A DNA stretch of 38,501 bases from Thalassospira sp. MCCC 1A01148 (GTDB taxonomy: Bacteria; Pseudomonadota; Alphaproteobacteria; Rhodospirillales; Thalassospiraceae), in NCBI RefSeq assembly GCF_001613795.1, contig NZ_LPVZ01000006.1, forward strand, positions 1-38,501. The letters are read 5' to 3'. Below the pieces are notes generated by a model that had not been told where the DNA came from, did not search any database, and worked only from the letters and a program-made list of their open reading frames with translations. Position 1 is the stretch's first letter. Each line of letters opens with the position of its first letter. Made by a program: the position numbers and the translations under genes. Of the stretch, positions 1-7,470 are shown one piece after another.

Positions 1-815
1 GGCGGGACCAGCAATTGGGCATCAATTCTGGCTGACCCAACATTGACCCGCCAATCCAGATGCGGACCGGTTGACCGGCCCGATGATCCAACCTTGGCGA
101 TCACATCGCCCTGCCGCACGACATCACCGACCTGCACATTCATCTCCGACAGATGTAAAAAGGCCGACACAACGCCAAGTCCGTGGTCGACAAATAATGT
201 CGCACCGGAAAAATACATATCGGGATGCGCCAGCGTCACAATACCATCCGCTGGCGCAATGACGGGCGTGCCTGCCGGCACCGCAATATCTATGCCCCAA
301 TGCGGCGCGCGCGGCTCACCATTCAGAATGCGTTGCGATCCGTAAACACCGCTTATCGGACCAATAGCAGGCCAGACAAAGCCGCTTTGCAGGAAATCCT
401 CGGCAAAACGTTCGGTTCGCGCTTCGCGCGCCTGGCGCGAATCATCCTGAATGCGGCTGATGACTTCCGGGTCGGGGGTGACCATTTTGGGTGCCAGCCC
501 GTCAATACGCTGAATATTGAATTCACGATCAGCAATGTCATAACTGAACGACTCAACGCTGCCGTCGGCATGGCGGACACTGACCCGTGCCGGGCCTTCG
601 TAATCACGCGGGAACCCTAAAACGAACCGGCCATCCGATGCGATAGTGTCAATCGCCACATCATCAAGCAACACCTTGGATCCCGCGTCGGTTTGCCCAA
701 AAACAATCCCGCCCTGTACAAACTGGCCTTCATAGGTTGGCTCGGCCGCCTCGGCAGACAATCCAGCCATCAGAAGGCCAGCTGCGGCCAGCATGCCGGA
801 AATGGTCATACGCAT
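1..815 (-). CDS. M23 (LytM-type) metallopeptidase, C-terminus cut by window edge
   Basis: I translated this frame by hand; it runs off the window's left edge, so only the first 271 residues are visible. A signal peptide (residues 1-23, ending AEAA) indicates export. An N-terminal beta-rich region is followed by the M23 domain from about residue 150, with HWGID (H172, D176) and HLHLSE... supplying H221. M23 enzymes cleave peptidoglycan cross-bridges or act as divisome/lipoprotein activators. The usual HxH metal motif reads GPHLDW here (H252, D254), so the second zinc histidine is an aspartate; a carboxylate could still bind metal and this variant is, from memory, not rare in proteobacteria. 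The start ATG shares one base with the xseA stop (TGATG), so translation is probably coupled. An in-frame ATG six bases downstream is an alternative start. Family is certain, substrate unknown. Confidence 0.9.
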   Translation of the reverse strand, partial: MRMTISGMLAAAGLLMAGLSAEAAEPTYEGQFVQGGIVFGQTDAGSKVLLDDVAIDTIASDGRFVLGFPRDYEGPARVSVRHADGSVESFSYDIADREFNIQRIDGLAPKMVTPDPEVISRIQDDSRQAREARTERFAEDFLQSGFVWPAIGPISGVYGSQRILNGEPRAPHWGIDIAVPAGTPVIAPADGIVTLAHPDMYFSGATLFVDHGLGVVSAFLHLSEMNVQVGDVVRQGDVIAKVGSSGRSTGPHLDWRVNVGSARIDAQLLVP

Positions 816-2500
816 CACAAGAGGCTCCCTTGCCTGTCATCGTCCTTGGGACTTGGATTTTTCTTCTTTGCCGGTTTTGGCCTGGCTGGCTTTTCGGCCT
901 TCGCGGTCGTTGGCTCTGAGGATGTCTCTGTGTTGGCAGCATCCCCAGTTCCGCCTGTGTCAGAAGCGGGTTTGACATTGACACCCGCGCCTGCCGTCAC
1001 CCGTGTCACGCCATCGCCCATTTCAAGATCATATCCCTCACCCGCAATGATATCAGCCGACTTGCCAATCAGATTTCCTGCGCTGTCACGCACCACGGCG
1101 AAACCGCGTTTCAGCACATTGCGATAGGAATAACTCTCCAACAGCCGGTCGTAGCGGGCAAGTCCCTCTGCCTCGCGGTTAAGCGTATTGCGAACCGCAC
1201 CCTGCAAACGCGTGCCAAGATCAATGATCTGTTTGTCGGCCCGGGCAATGTCGCGCTTGGCATCACTTGGTCGCAGGCCCGCAGTTGCCCGATCAAGGCG
1301 CGACTGCTGCATCTGCAGGGCGGATTTCATCGCCCCGTCCAGACGAAGCGCCGCATTGTCCAGACGCCCGCGTTTTTCCGAAAGCTGTTCACGCGGGCTA
1401 ACCAATCGTGCACTCGCCTCGTTCAACCGTGCGCGTGCCTGCTGGGTGACATTTACCGCTGCACGCGGCAACCGATCCGCCCAGTTATCAAGGGTCTGAC
1501 TGCGTTCCTCGAGCATGCGCTTGGGATCGCCCAAACCACGCGCCAGACTTTCAAGCGCCGTTTTCTTTTCAACACCCAAACGCCGCACGGCTTGGGCCAG
1601 ACGCAGGCCATCTTCCTCGACCTGACCGATCAGCTCGCCGCGCACCGGCACGGCCTTTTCCGCCGCCCCGGTCGGGGTGGGCGCGCGCAGATCGGACACA
1701 AAATCAATCAGGGTGGTATCGGTTTCATGACCGACGGCCGAAATCACCGGAATATCGGACTCGGCCACCGCACGGGCAACGACTTCTTCGTTAAATGACC
1801 ACAGATCTTCAAGCGATCCACCACCGCGCGCAACAATCAGCACATCCGGGCGCGGGATCTGACCATAAGGCAAAAGATCATTAAAACCGCGCACGGCTTC
1901 GGCCACCTGATCGGCTGCCCCCTGGCCTTGCACAAGGACCGGCCACAGCAAAACCCGGCGTGGGAAACGATCGCGCAGGCGATGCATGATATCGCGGATC
2001 ACAGCACCCGTGGGCGATGTGACAATCCCGATGACATCGGGCAGGAACGGGATCGGCTTTTTGCGTTCGGGCTCAAAAAGCCCCTCGGCGGCCAGTTTCT
2101 TTTTGCGTTCTTCCAGAAGCTTTAAAAGCGCGCCTTCGCCCGCGACTTCCATCGTCTCGATGACGATCTGGTATTTCGATCGGCCCGGAAAAGTCGTCAG
2201 GCGCCCGGTAACGATGACTTCCATGCCGTCTTCGGGCACAAGGCCAAGCTTGCCCGCCTGCCCGCGCCAGCACACACCATCAAGCACCGCCTTGTCGTCT
2301 TTCAGCGCAAGATACATATGCCCACTGGCCGCGCGCTTGAACCCGGAAATTTCGCCGCGCACCCGAACAAAGGAAAAGGCATCCTCCACGGTCCGCTTCA
2401 ACGCGTTTGACAGGTCGGAAACCGAAAATTCGGGCGCATTTCCTGTTTTCACAGGCGTTTCAGGAACCGGGGCATAAGGGTCGAACAAATCTTGCGTCAT
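815..2500 (-). CDS. xseA: Exodeoxyribonuclease VII large subunit
   Basis: Large catalytic subunit of exonuclease VII, which with XseB degrades single-stranded DNA to oligonucleotides in the cytoplasm. The N-terminal OB-fold (about residues 20-120, with VRGEISGFKRAASGHMYLALKD) binds ssDNA. The catalytic domain (about 130-350) carries the family's GIVTSPTGAVIRDI and ARGGGSLEDLWSFNEE motifs and VGHETD. A long helical region and a low-complexity Lys/Pro/Glu-rich tail follow, ending DDRQGSLL. At 561 residues it is about 100 longer than the E. coli enzyme, mostly through the tail. ATG at 2500 is preferred; a TTG one codon upstream is also open. No strong Shine-Dalgarno is visible. It is divergent from purD and overlaps the M23 peptidase by one base. 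xseB is not in the window. Confidence 0.96.
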   Translation of the reverse strand: MTQDLFDPYAPVPETPVKTGNAPEFSVSDLSNALKRTVEDAFSFVRVRGEISGFKRAASGHMYLALKDDKAVLDGVCWRGQAGKLGLVPEDGMEVIVTGRLTTFPGRSKYQIVIETMEVAGEGALLKLLEERKKKLAAEGLFEPERKKPIPFLPDVIGIVTSPTGAVIRDIMHRLRDRFPRRVLLWPVLVQGQGAADQVAEAVRGFNDLLPYGQIPRPDVLIVARGGGSLEDLWSFNEEVVARAVAESDIPVISAVGHETDTTLIDFVSDLRAPTPTGAAEKAVPVRGELIGQVEEDGLRLAQAVRRLGVEKKTALESLARGLGDPKRMLEERSQTLDNWADRLPRAAVNVTQQARARLNEASARLVSPREQLSEKRGRLDNAALRLDGAMKSALQMQQSRLDRATAGLRPSDAKRDIARADKQIIDLGTRLQGAVRNTLNREAEGLARYDRLLESYSYRNVLKRGFAVVRDSAGNLIGKSADIIAGEGYDLEMGDGVTRVTAGAGVNVKPASDTGGTGDAANTETSSEPTTAKAEKPARPKPAKKKNPSPKDDDRQGSLL

Positions 2501-2615
2501 CAAGGGTACTTTATGCTAAAAGCCCGCATAATTTGTTAAGCGGGGTGGGTTTGGCACAAGCCTAGTTCATCGCGCATGGACCATCAAGCAATCGGACAAG
2601 TCGAAGGATAAAGTC

Positions 2616-3899
2616 ATGAAGGTTCTGGTCGTTGGCGGCGGCGGACGTGAACACGCACTGTGCTGGGCGATTGCGCGCAGCCCGCGCATTTCCAAACTGT
2701 GGTGTGCACCGGGCAATGCCGGGATTGCAGACAGCGCCGAATGCGTTGCGATTTCCGATAGCGACATTGAAGGTCTGGTAAATTTTGCCTCGGACAACGC
2801 GGTTGATCTGGTCGTTGTTGGCCCCGAAGCCCCGCTGGTTGCAGGCCTTGTTGATGCACTGGATGCCAAAGGCATTAAATCATTCGGCTGTTCCAAGGCA
2901 GCCGCTCAGCTTGAAGGCTCCAAGGGCTTCATGAAGGACATGGTGGCAAAGTTCGGTGTGCCGACCGCCGCCTATGGCCGTTTCACCGATCCCAAGGACG
3001 CCAAGGCGTTTGTCGAAAAACAGGGCGCACCGATTGTGGTCAAAACCGATGGTCTGGCCGCGGGCAAGGGTGTGACCATTTGTATGACAAATGACGAAGC
3101 CTTTGCCGCGATTGAAGAATGCATGGTTGGCGGCAAGTTTGGCGATGCCGGTGCGGAAATCGTGATCGAGGAATTCCTCAAAGGTGAGGAAGCCTCATTT
3201 TTTGCTGTTTGTGATGGCGAAAACGTCATTCCGCTGGTCGCAGCCCAGGATCACAAGGCCGTTGGCGAAGGTGATACCGGCCCCAATACGGGCGGCATGG
3301 GGGCCTATTCCCCGGCACCGGTCTTTACCGATGCGGTCGAAGCCAAGGTCATGGATCAGATCATCATCCCGACCGTCAAGGGCATGGCCGCAGAAGGCCA
3401 TCCGTTCAAGGGTGTTTTGTTTGCCGGTCTGATGATTGATGAAGCAGGCAATCCGAAACTGATCGAATACAACATTCGGTTTGGCGACCCGGAATGTCAG
3501 GTGCTGATGACGCGTCTGAAATCAGACGTGCTTGATATCCTTGACGGGGCGGCCACCGGCACGCTCGATAAAGTCAAACCCGAATGGCACGATGAAACCG
3601 CGATGGTGGTTGTTATGGCGGCGAAGGGCTATCCGGGGTCCTACGAAAAAGGGACCGAGATCAAAAACGTTCCGGCGGCAGACGCCATCGACAAGGTCAA
3701 GGTCCTGCATGCCGGCACCAAGATGGATGGCGACAAGCTGGTTGCGACCGGTGGCCGCGTTCTTGGTGTGACCGCACGCGGTGCGACGGTAACCGAAACA
3801 CAGAAACGCGCCTATGAGGCGGTTGATGCAATTGATTGGGATGGTGGTTTTTGCCGCCGCGATATCGGCTGGCGCGCGGTTGCCCGCGAACAGGGCTAA
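2616..3899 (+). CDS. purD: Phosphoribosylamine--glycine ligase (GAR synthetase)
   Basis: Second step of purine biosynthesis: ATP-dependent joining of 5-phosphoribosylamine and glycine to GAR. The 427-residue length matches the family. The N-terminal [15 protein letters not shown] and PGNAGI motifs, the ATP-grasp region ([13 protein letters not shown] near residue 140), TGGMGAYSP (near 225) and the metal-binding [12 protein letters not shown] (near 285) are all present. The AAGGA element sits just upstream of the ATG. The gene is monocistronic here: it is followed at once by a strong hairpin terminator and by a convergent transporter operon. The promoter must lie in the 115-bp region shared with xseA; I could not pick a convincing -10/-35. 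Confidence 0.97.
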   Translation: MKVLVVGGGGREHALCWAIARSPRISKLWCAPGNAGIADSAECVAISDSDIEGLVNFASDNAVDLVVVGPEAPLVAGLVDALDAKGIKSFGCSKAAAQLEGSKGFMKDMVAKFGVPTAAYGRFTDPKDAKAFVEKQGAPIVVKTDGLAAGKGVTICMTNDEAFAAIEECMVGGKFGDAGAEIVIEEFLKGEEASFFAVCDGENVIPLVAAQDHKAVGEGDTGPNTGGMGAYSPAPVFTDAVEAKVMDQIIIPTVKGMAAEGHPFKGVLFAGLMIDEAGNPKLIEYNIRFGDPECQVLMTRLKSDVLDILDGAATGTLDKVKPEWHDETAMVVVMAAKGYPGSYEKGTEIKNVPAADAIDKVKVLHAGTKMDGDKLVATGGRVLGVTARGATVTETQKRAYEAVDAIDWDGGFCRRDIGWRAVAREQG

Positions 3900-3925
3900 G
3901 CATCAAGCAGCCCCAGATGCTGAAA

Positions 3926-4738
3926 TCAAAAGACCGGGTTACGCAACCTGGTCTTTTTTATGGCCAAAGATTTCTGGTTTCCGGCGTGATAACGGATATG
4001 GCAGCGGCCCTGATCATCAATCTCGATATCAGCGGCAACCCCGAAAACATCGCGAAGGTTTTGCGATGTCAAAATCTGTTCGGGCGTACCAAGCGCGATC
4101 AGCTTGCCACCATCCATCATCGCAACCCGGTCACAAAACATCGCCGCATGGTTTAGATCATGCAGGGCGGCCACCACGGTGACCGGCAGTGCGCGCACCA
4201 GTTCAAGCAGGCCCAGCTGATGATGGATATCAAGATGGTTGGTCGGTTCATCAAGCAACAGGAAATCGGGCTGCTGGGTCAAGGCACGGGCGATGTGAAC
4301 GCGCTGCTTTTCGCCCCCCGAAAGCGTATGCCACATCCGGTCGGCAAAGGGCCCCATTTCAACACTGGCAAGGGCTTCGCACACGATGGCGTCGTCGTGC
4401 CCTGACCATGGTGACAGCAAACTAAGGTACGGCGTTCGACCAAGCGCAACGGCATCACGCACGGTAATACGGTCGATGGTGTCGGCCTGTTGTTCGACAA
4501 AGCCGATATGACGGGCAAGGTTGCGCCGACCGATTTTCTTCATCGGCTGATCCCCCAGCAATGCCTGCCCGGTCGAAGGGGCACGAATACCGCCCAGAAC
4601 CGACATCATGCTGGTTTTGCCCGACCCGTTTGGCCCGATCACGCCAAGAAACTCGCCACGTGTCACGCGAAGCGACACGTCGCTGATGATCTTTTTGAAT
4701 CCGGCATTCCAGCCGACATTGCGTAATTCGAGGCTCAT
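3926..4738 (-). CDS. ABC transporter ATP-binding protein (FecE/BtuD-type)
   Basis: Cytoplasmic ATPase that powers uptake through the adjacent FecCD-type permease. Walker A GPNGSGKT, the signature LSGGEKQR, Walker B FLLLDEPTNHLD and the H-loop ALHDLNH are intact. The size (270 residues) is normal for metal-chelate and corrinoid importers. I place the start at 4738 because ATGA there overlaps the permease stop; an in-frame start seven codons upstream is open but would lie deep in the permease gene. The last ten codons (KKTRLRNPVF) are encoded by the transcription terminator, so the C-terminus looks extended into regulatory DNA. Substrate specificity cannot be read from the ATPase; the upstream cobalamin riboswitch favours a corrinoid. 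Confidence 0.93.
   Translation of the reverse strand: MSLELRNVGWNAGFKKIISDVSLRVTRGEFLGVIGPNGSGKTSMMSVLGGIRAPSTGQALLGDQPMKKIGRRNLARHIGFVEQQADTIDRITVRDAVALGRTPYLSLLSPWSGHDDAIVCEALASVEMGPFADRMWHTLSGGEKQRVHIARALTQQPDFLLLDEPTNHLDIHHQLGLLELVRALPVTVVAALHDLNHAAMFCDRVAMMDGGKLIALGTPEQILTSQNLRDVFGVAADIEIDDQGRCHIRYHAGNQKSLAIKKTRLRNPVF
3928..3959. terminator. Bidirectional rho-independent terminator between purD and the ABC operon
   Basis: Stem AAAAGACCGGGTT / AACCTGGTCTTTTTT with a four-base loop and one G-U pair, with A-run on one side and T-run on the other, so it can act for both converging units. It lies inside the last codons of the ABC ATPase gene, whose stop codon overlaps its left foot. Confidence 0.88.
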
Positions 4739-5811
4739 CGCAACACCCGCCCATGACACAGGATGATCGCAAAGGCCGGTGCCCCGATAAGTGCCGTGAT
4801 CACCCCGATGGGCAGGACCTGACCATCAAGGATGATGCGCGATACAATATCGGCCGCCACAAGGAACACCGCCCCGATCAGGGCCGATGCCGGCAACAGA
4901 AATCCGTGCCGTGTTCCAACAAAGAACCGCGCGGCATGGGGAATAACCAGTCCGACAAAGCCGATGGCCCCGACAATACTGACCATCACCGCGGTCATCG
5001 AGGCGGCGATGGCAATCAACACCACATAAACCCGTCGCACCGGCACACCAAGGGATGCTGCCGATTCCACGCCAAAGGTAAAGGCATCAAGCGCACGGGA
5101 ATACCAAAGGCAGACCAACAAGCCGATAACGGCCACCGGAAGCGCAAGATAGACATCCGGCCACCGCACGCCGCTTAGATTGCCAAGCAACCAAAACATC
5201 ACCCCACGGGCCTCGTCCGCCGTGGCGGCCTTGGTCACGATAAATGACGTCAATGCGTTAAACAGTTGCGATCCGGCAACCCCGGCCAGAATGATGGCAC
5301 CTGCTCCGCGCCCGGCCGGAATGGCCAAAAGCGCCACAAACCCGAACGCCACCAACGCGCCGACAAAGGCCCCAAGCGACAGGGAAACCATCCCCGCGCC
5401 GAACCCCAGAATGGCGACACTGACCGCACCGGTCGATGCCCCGGCCGAAATGCCCAGTAAGTAGGGATCCGCCAGACTATTGCGCAAAAGCGCCTGCAAA
5501 ACAGCGCCCGATAGCGCAAGGGATGCGCCGCAGGCCGCCGCCACCATCGCACGCGATATCCGGTAATTCCAGATGATCCCGGCATCAATCGGATCAACGT
5601 CATAGCCCGCCTGCCAAAGATGATTGGCAATGGTCTGAAGCACGGTGCCAAGGGGAATGTGTGTTTCCCCCTTGGCTGCCGCCATCGCGATGACGCCAAC
5701 AAGCAAAACCAAAGCACCAATACTGACACCGGCCCGCACAAGATATGCCCGACCCGCCAGCGATTGCCCGGGTGGCTGAACCGGCTGCTGAACTGGCGAT
5801 GTTTCAAACAT
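4735..5811 (-). CDS. ABC transporter permease, FecCD family
   Basis: Inner-membrane permease of a siderophore, heme or cobalamin type importer; it would form a homodimer with ten helices per subunit. Family landmarks are RISRAMVAAACGASLALSGAVLQ and NSLADPYLLGISAGASTGA in the first half and VGAIGFVGLVIPHAARFFVG plus VLPIGVITALIGAPAFAIIL near the end. Length is 358 residues from the ATG at 5811, chosen because GGAG lies at proper distance before it; the longer frame up to 5865 would overlap the binding-protein gene and lacks this support. It is 40 bp downstream of the binding-protein gene and overlaps the ATPase gene by four bases, so the three form one operon. Confidence 0.93.
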   Translation of the reverse strand: MFETSPVQQPVQPPGQSLAGRAYLVRAGVSIGALVLLVGVIAMAAAKGETHIPLGTVLQTIANHLWQAGYDVDPIDAGIIWNYRISRAMVAAACGASLALSGAVLQALLRNSLADPYLLGISAGASTGAVSVAILGFGAGMVSLSLGAFVGALVAFGFVALLAIPAGRGAGAIILAGVAGSQLFNALTSFIVTKAATADEARGVMFWLLGNLSGVRWPDVYLALPVAVIGLLVCLWYSRALDAFTFGVESAASLGVPVRRVYVVLIAIAASMTAVMVSIVGAIGFVGLVIPHAARFFVGTRHGFLLPASALIGAVFLVAADIVSRIILDGQVLPIGVITALIGAPAFAIILCHGRVLR

Positions 5812-5851
5812 TGAATTCTCCGGGCATATCAGGCGCCTTTGGCAGTGCAGG

Positions 5852-6877
5852 TCAGTTCGAAGCACTTAGTCGTTCGACGGCTTCGGCAAGTGTTTCAATA
5901 CCATTGATCAGGCGAATGGTCGGATCCATCGACTGGGCGTCCATCACCACGATATTACCATTGCGCACCGCCTTCATCTGACTTGCGACCGGATCAGTTT
6001 TCAGGAAGTCCATCTTGACCTGCCAGTCATCGGCCGGAAAACGCCGACGTCCCATTTTACCAATCACGATGATATCAGGGTTGGCGCGCGCGATGGTTTC
6101 CCAGCCAACGGTCGGCCATTCTTCATTGCTGTCAATGATGTTACGAACACCAAGTTTGCCCGCGATATAGCCCGCCGCGCCGTTTTTGCCCGCCACATAG
6201 GGATCACTGTTGATTTCGGGGCTGGAAAACCAGAAGACGGCAGAAACATTGTCATGGCCGCTTGCCGTCACACGTTCCAATGAGTTCGCCTGACGTTCCT
6301 TCAAGGTGGCAATCAGTTCTTCACCGCGATCTTCGACATCAAAAATCTGCGCCAGATCGGCAATCTCGCGATAAATCAGATCCATGGTGAATCCTTCGTG
6401 ACGCACCCCGTCACCGCCACCGGCATTGTCCTTGCCCACACAATCGGCAGGTGCTGTGTAGACGGGAATGGACAGTTCGTTGAACTGTTCGGTGGTGCCG
6501 ACGGTGCCCTTGGGCCCGACATGCCACTGATACTGGGTGGCAACCAGTTGCGGCTTTTGCGCGACAACGGTTTCGAACCCCGGATCATTGTCGGCCAGGC
6601 GCGGCACAGATGCGTTGACGTCCTTGAATTCATCCATCACCGGGCCGAACCAGACACCGGTACCCTTGACCTTATCGGCCAGGCCCAGCGAATAAAGAAT
6701 TTCGGTCGTGCTTTGGCCCAGCGACACCACGCGTTCCGGGGCCGCGTCAAATTGCAGCACAGTCCCGCAGTTCTCGATACTGAGCGGATATTCGGTTGCG
6801 GACGCAAATGAAACAGATGAAATAAGACCAGCGGCAAACACCCCGACCGCCAGTACACGTTTATCGTGATTGATCAC
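5852..6877 (-). CDS. Periplasmic binding protein of the FecCD-type importer (TroA/BtuF-like fold)
   Basis: Exported ligand-binding component, 341 residues. A signal peptide (residues 1-27, ending FASA) is followed by a two-lobed cluster 9 type binding protein: ERVVSLGQSTTEILYSLGL in lobe 1, a central helix region (MDLIYREIADLAQIF), and WPTVGWETIARANPDIIVIG in lobe 2. Two Cys residues (in IENCGT and PADCVG) could form a disulfide. The start is GTG at 6877, preceded by GAGGGAAG. Family members are annotated as iron complex, corrinoid or unknown binding proteins, so I do not name the ligand. Regulation is unusual: a cobalamin riboswitch lies about 240 bp upstream and a second promoter with a perfect palindrome lies between the two. 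No outer-membrane receptor gene is in the window. Confidence 0.88.
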   Translation of the reverse strand: MINHDKRVLAVGVFAAGLISSVSFASATEYPLSIENCGTVLQFDAAPERVVSLGQSTTEILYSLGLADKVKGTGVWFGPVMDEFKDVNASVPRLADNDPGFETVVAQKPQLVATQYQWHVGPKGTVGTTEQFNELSIPVYTAPADCVGKDNAGGGDGVRHEGFTMDLIYREIADLAQIFDVEDRGEELIATLKERQANSLERVTASGHDNVSAVFWFSSPEINSDPYVAGKNGAAGYIAGKLGVRNIIDSNEEWPTVGWETIARANPDIIVIGKMGRRRFPADDWQVKMDFLKTDPVASQMKAVRNGNIVVMDAQSMDPTIRLINGIETLAEAVERLSASN

Positions 6878-6947
6878 TTTGACTTCCCTCTTGCTGATGC
6901 GCTGATCCGGGACCGTTTTGGATGATCCGGTTTCAACGCACCGTCAC

Positions 6948-6969
6948 GTGTTATGTTATAACATAACAC
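6948..6969. promoter_or_regulatory. Perfect 22-bp palindromic operator (Zur-box-like)
   Basis: Half-site GTGTTATGTTA followed exactly by its reverse complement TAACATAACAC, with no spacer and no mismatch. The core TGTTATAACA resembles Zur boxes of Gram-negative bacteria (GTTAT-n-ATAAC type). The element covers the -10 region of the internal promoter described next, the position expected for a repressor site. Which regulator binds is inference. Confidence 0.75.
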
Positions 6970-6987
6970 CACTTTTGCTGCTGTCAA
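6960..6987 (-). promoter_or_regulatory. Internal sigma-70 promoter of the ABC operon
   Basis: A perfect -35 TTGACA (6987-6982) lies 16 bp from TATGTT (6965-6960). Transcription would begin near 6950 and give a leader of about 70 nt that lacks the riboswitch. The -10 is inside the 22-bp palindrome. Confidence 0.6.
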
Positions 6988-7113
6988 TGGACCGGCAAAA
7001 GTGTCAGGAGAAGACGGAAGATGTCAGGCTTAAAGCTTAGGAAACTGCGCTAAACTGTTGGGCCAAGACACGTACCGACATTCTCCGGGGCACCCCGCCC
7101 GGTCCGTCGTCTT

Positions 7114-7292
7114 CGTGTCGGCAGGTCTCCTGGCTTGCGGGTCAATGCATTTTCCCTGGCCTTCCCGGGTTGATCCCAGTGGCATTGGTCAGAAAAATGC
7201 TCTCCGCCTACAGTTGCGGGGGCAGCTTCGGTTAATGAGCCCATATTCGGCCCACCTCGAATTCCCTTTATCCGAAATCGGATACCGACACG
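7114..7292 (-). promoter_or_regulatory. Cobalamin (AdoCbl-type) riboswitch
   Basis: Read on the minus strand this has the diagnostic elements in order: P1 5' strand CGTGTCGG (7292-7285), GAGGTGGG, GCTGCCCCCGCAACTG, and the B12-box AAGCCAGGAGACCTGCC followed by the P1 3' strand CCGACACG (7121-7114). The two P1 strands are perfectly complementary. Length about 180 nt fits the class. It sits upstream of the binding protein-permease-ATPase operon, where cobalamin would normally reduce expression. The expression platform downstream was not resolved; a CGTGTC near 7065 could pair with the P1 3' strand. Confidence 0.95.
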
Positions 7293-7295
7293 TCA

Positions 7296-7324
7296 CGGTT
7301 AGATTAAACCAAAAACACGGTCAA
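7296..7324 (-). promoter_or_regulatory. Promoter of the riboswitch transcript
   Basis: TTGACC (7324-7319), 17 bp, TAACCG (7301-7296). The predicted start, about 7 bases further on, coincides with the first base of riboswitch helix P1, which supports the call despite the moderate -10. Confidence 0.5.
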
Positions 7325-7470
7325 GGAAATTGGCAGACCACCAGCGGCATTAACGCTGCGCCTCCATGCATAAATTGCAGTTGATACGACCTTGAATTTG
7401 CCATGTTTCATCCCGATTACCTCCACACTGCCGGGTATGCTTTCCCGACAGCTTAAACCACTGGAATGTG

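Larger units (their letters stand above)
6878..7470. other. 593-bp regulatory interval between the ABC operon and opgD
   Basis: No protein gene is convincing here. On the minus strand it holds, in transcription order, a promoter (7296-7324), a cobalamin riboswitch (7114-7292), an unresolved expression platform (about 6990-7113), and a second promoter with a 22-bp palindrome (6948-6987). The opgD promoter should lie at about 7330-7460 on the plus strand but I could not identify it. Short reading frames over the riboswitch are judged non-coding. Confidence 0.75.

Noticed and set aside
7058..7384. Plus-strand frame over the riboswitch as a small gene, and reading the riboswitch as control of opgD
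   Set aside because: The conserved riboswitch elements are in order only on the minus strand, so it controls the ABC operon and the frame is incidental.
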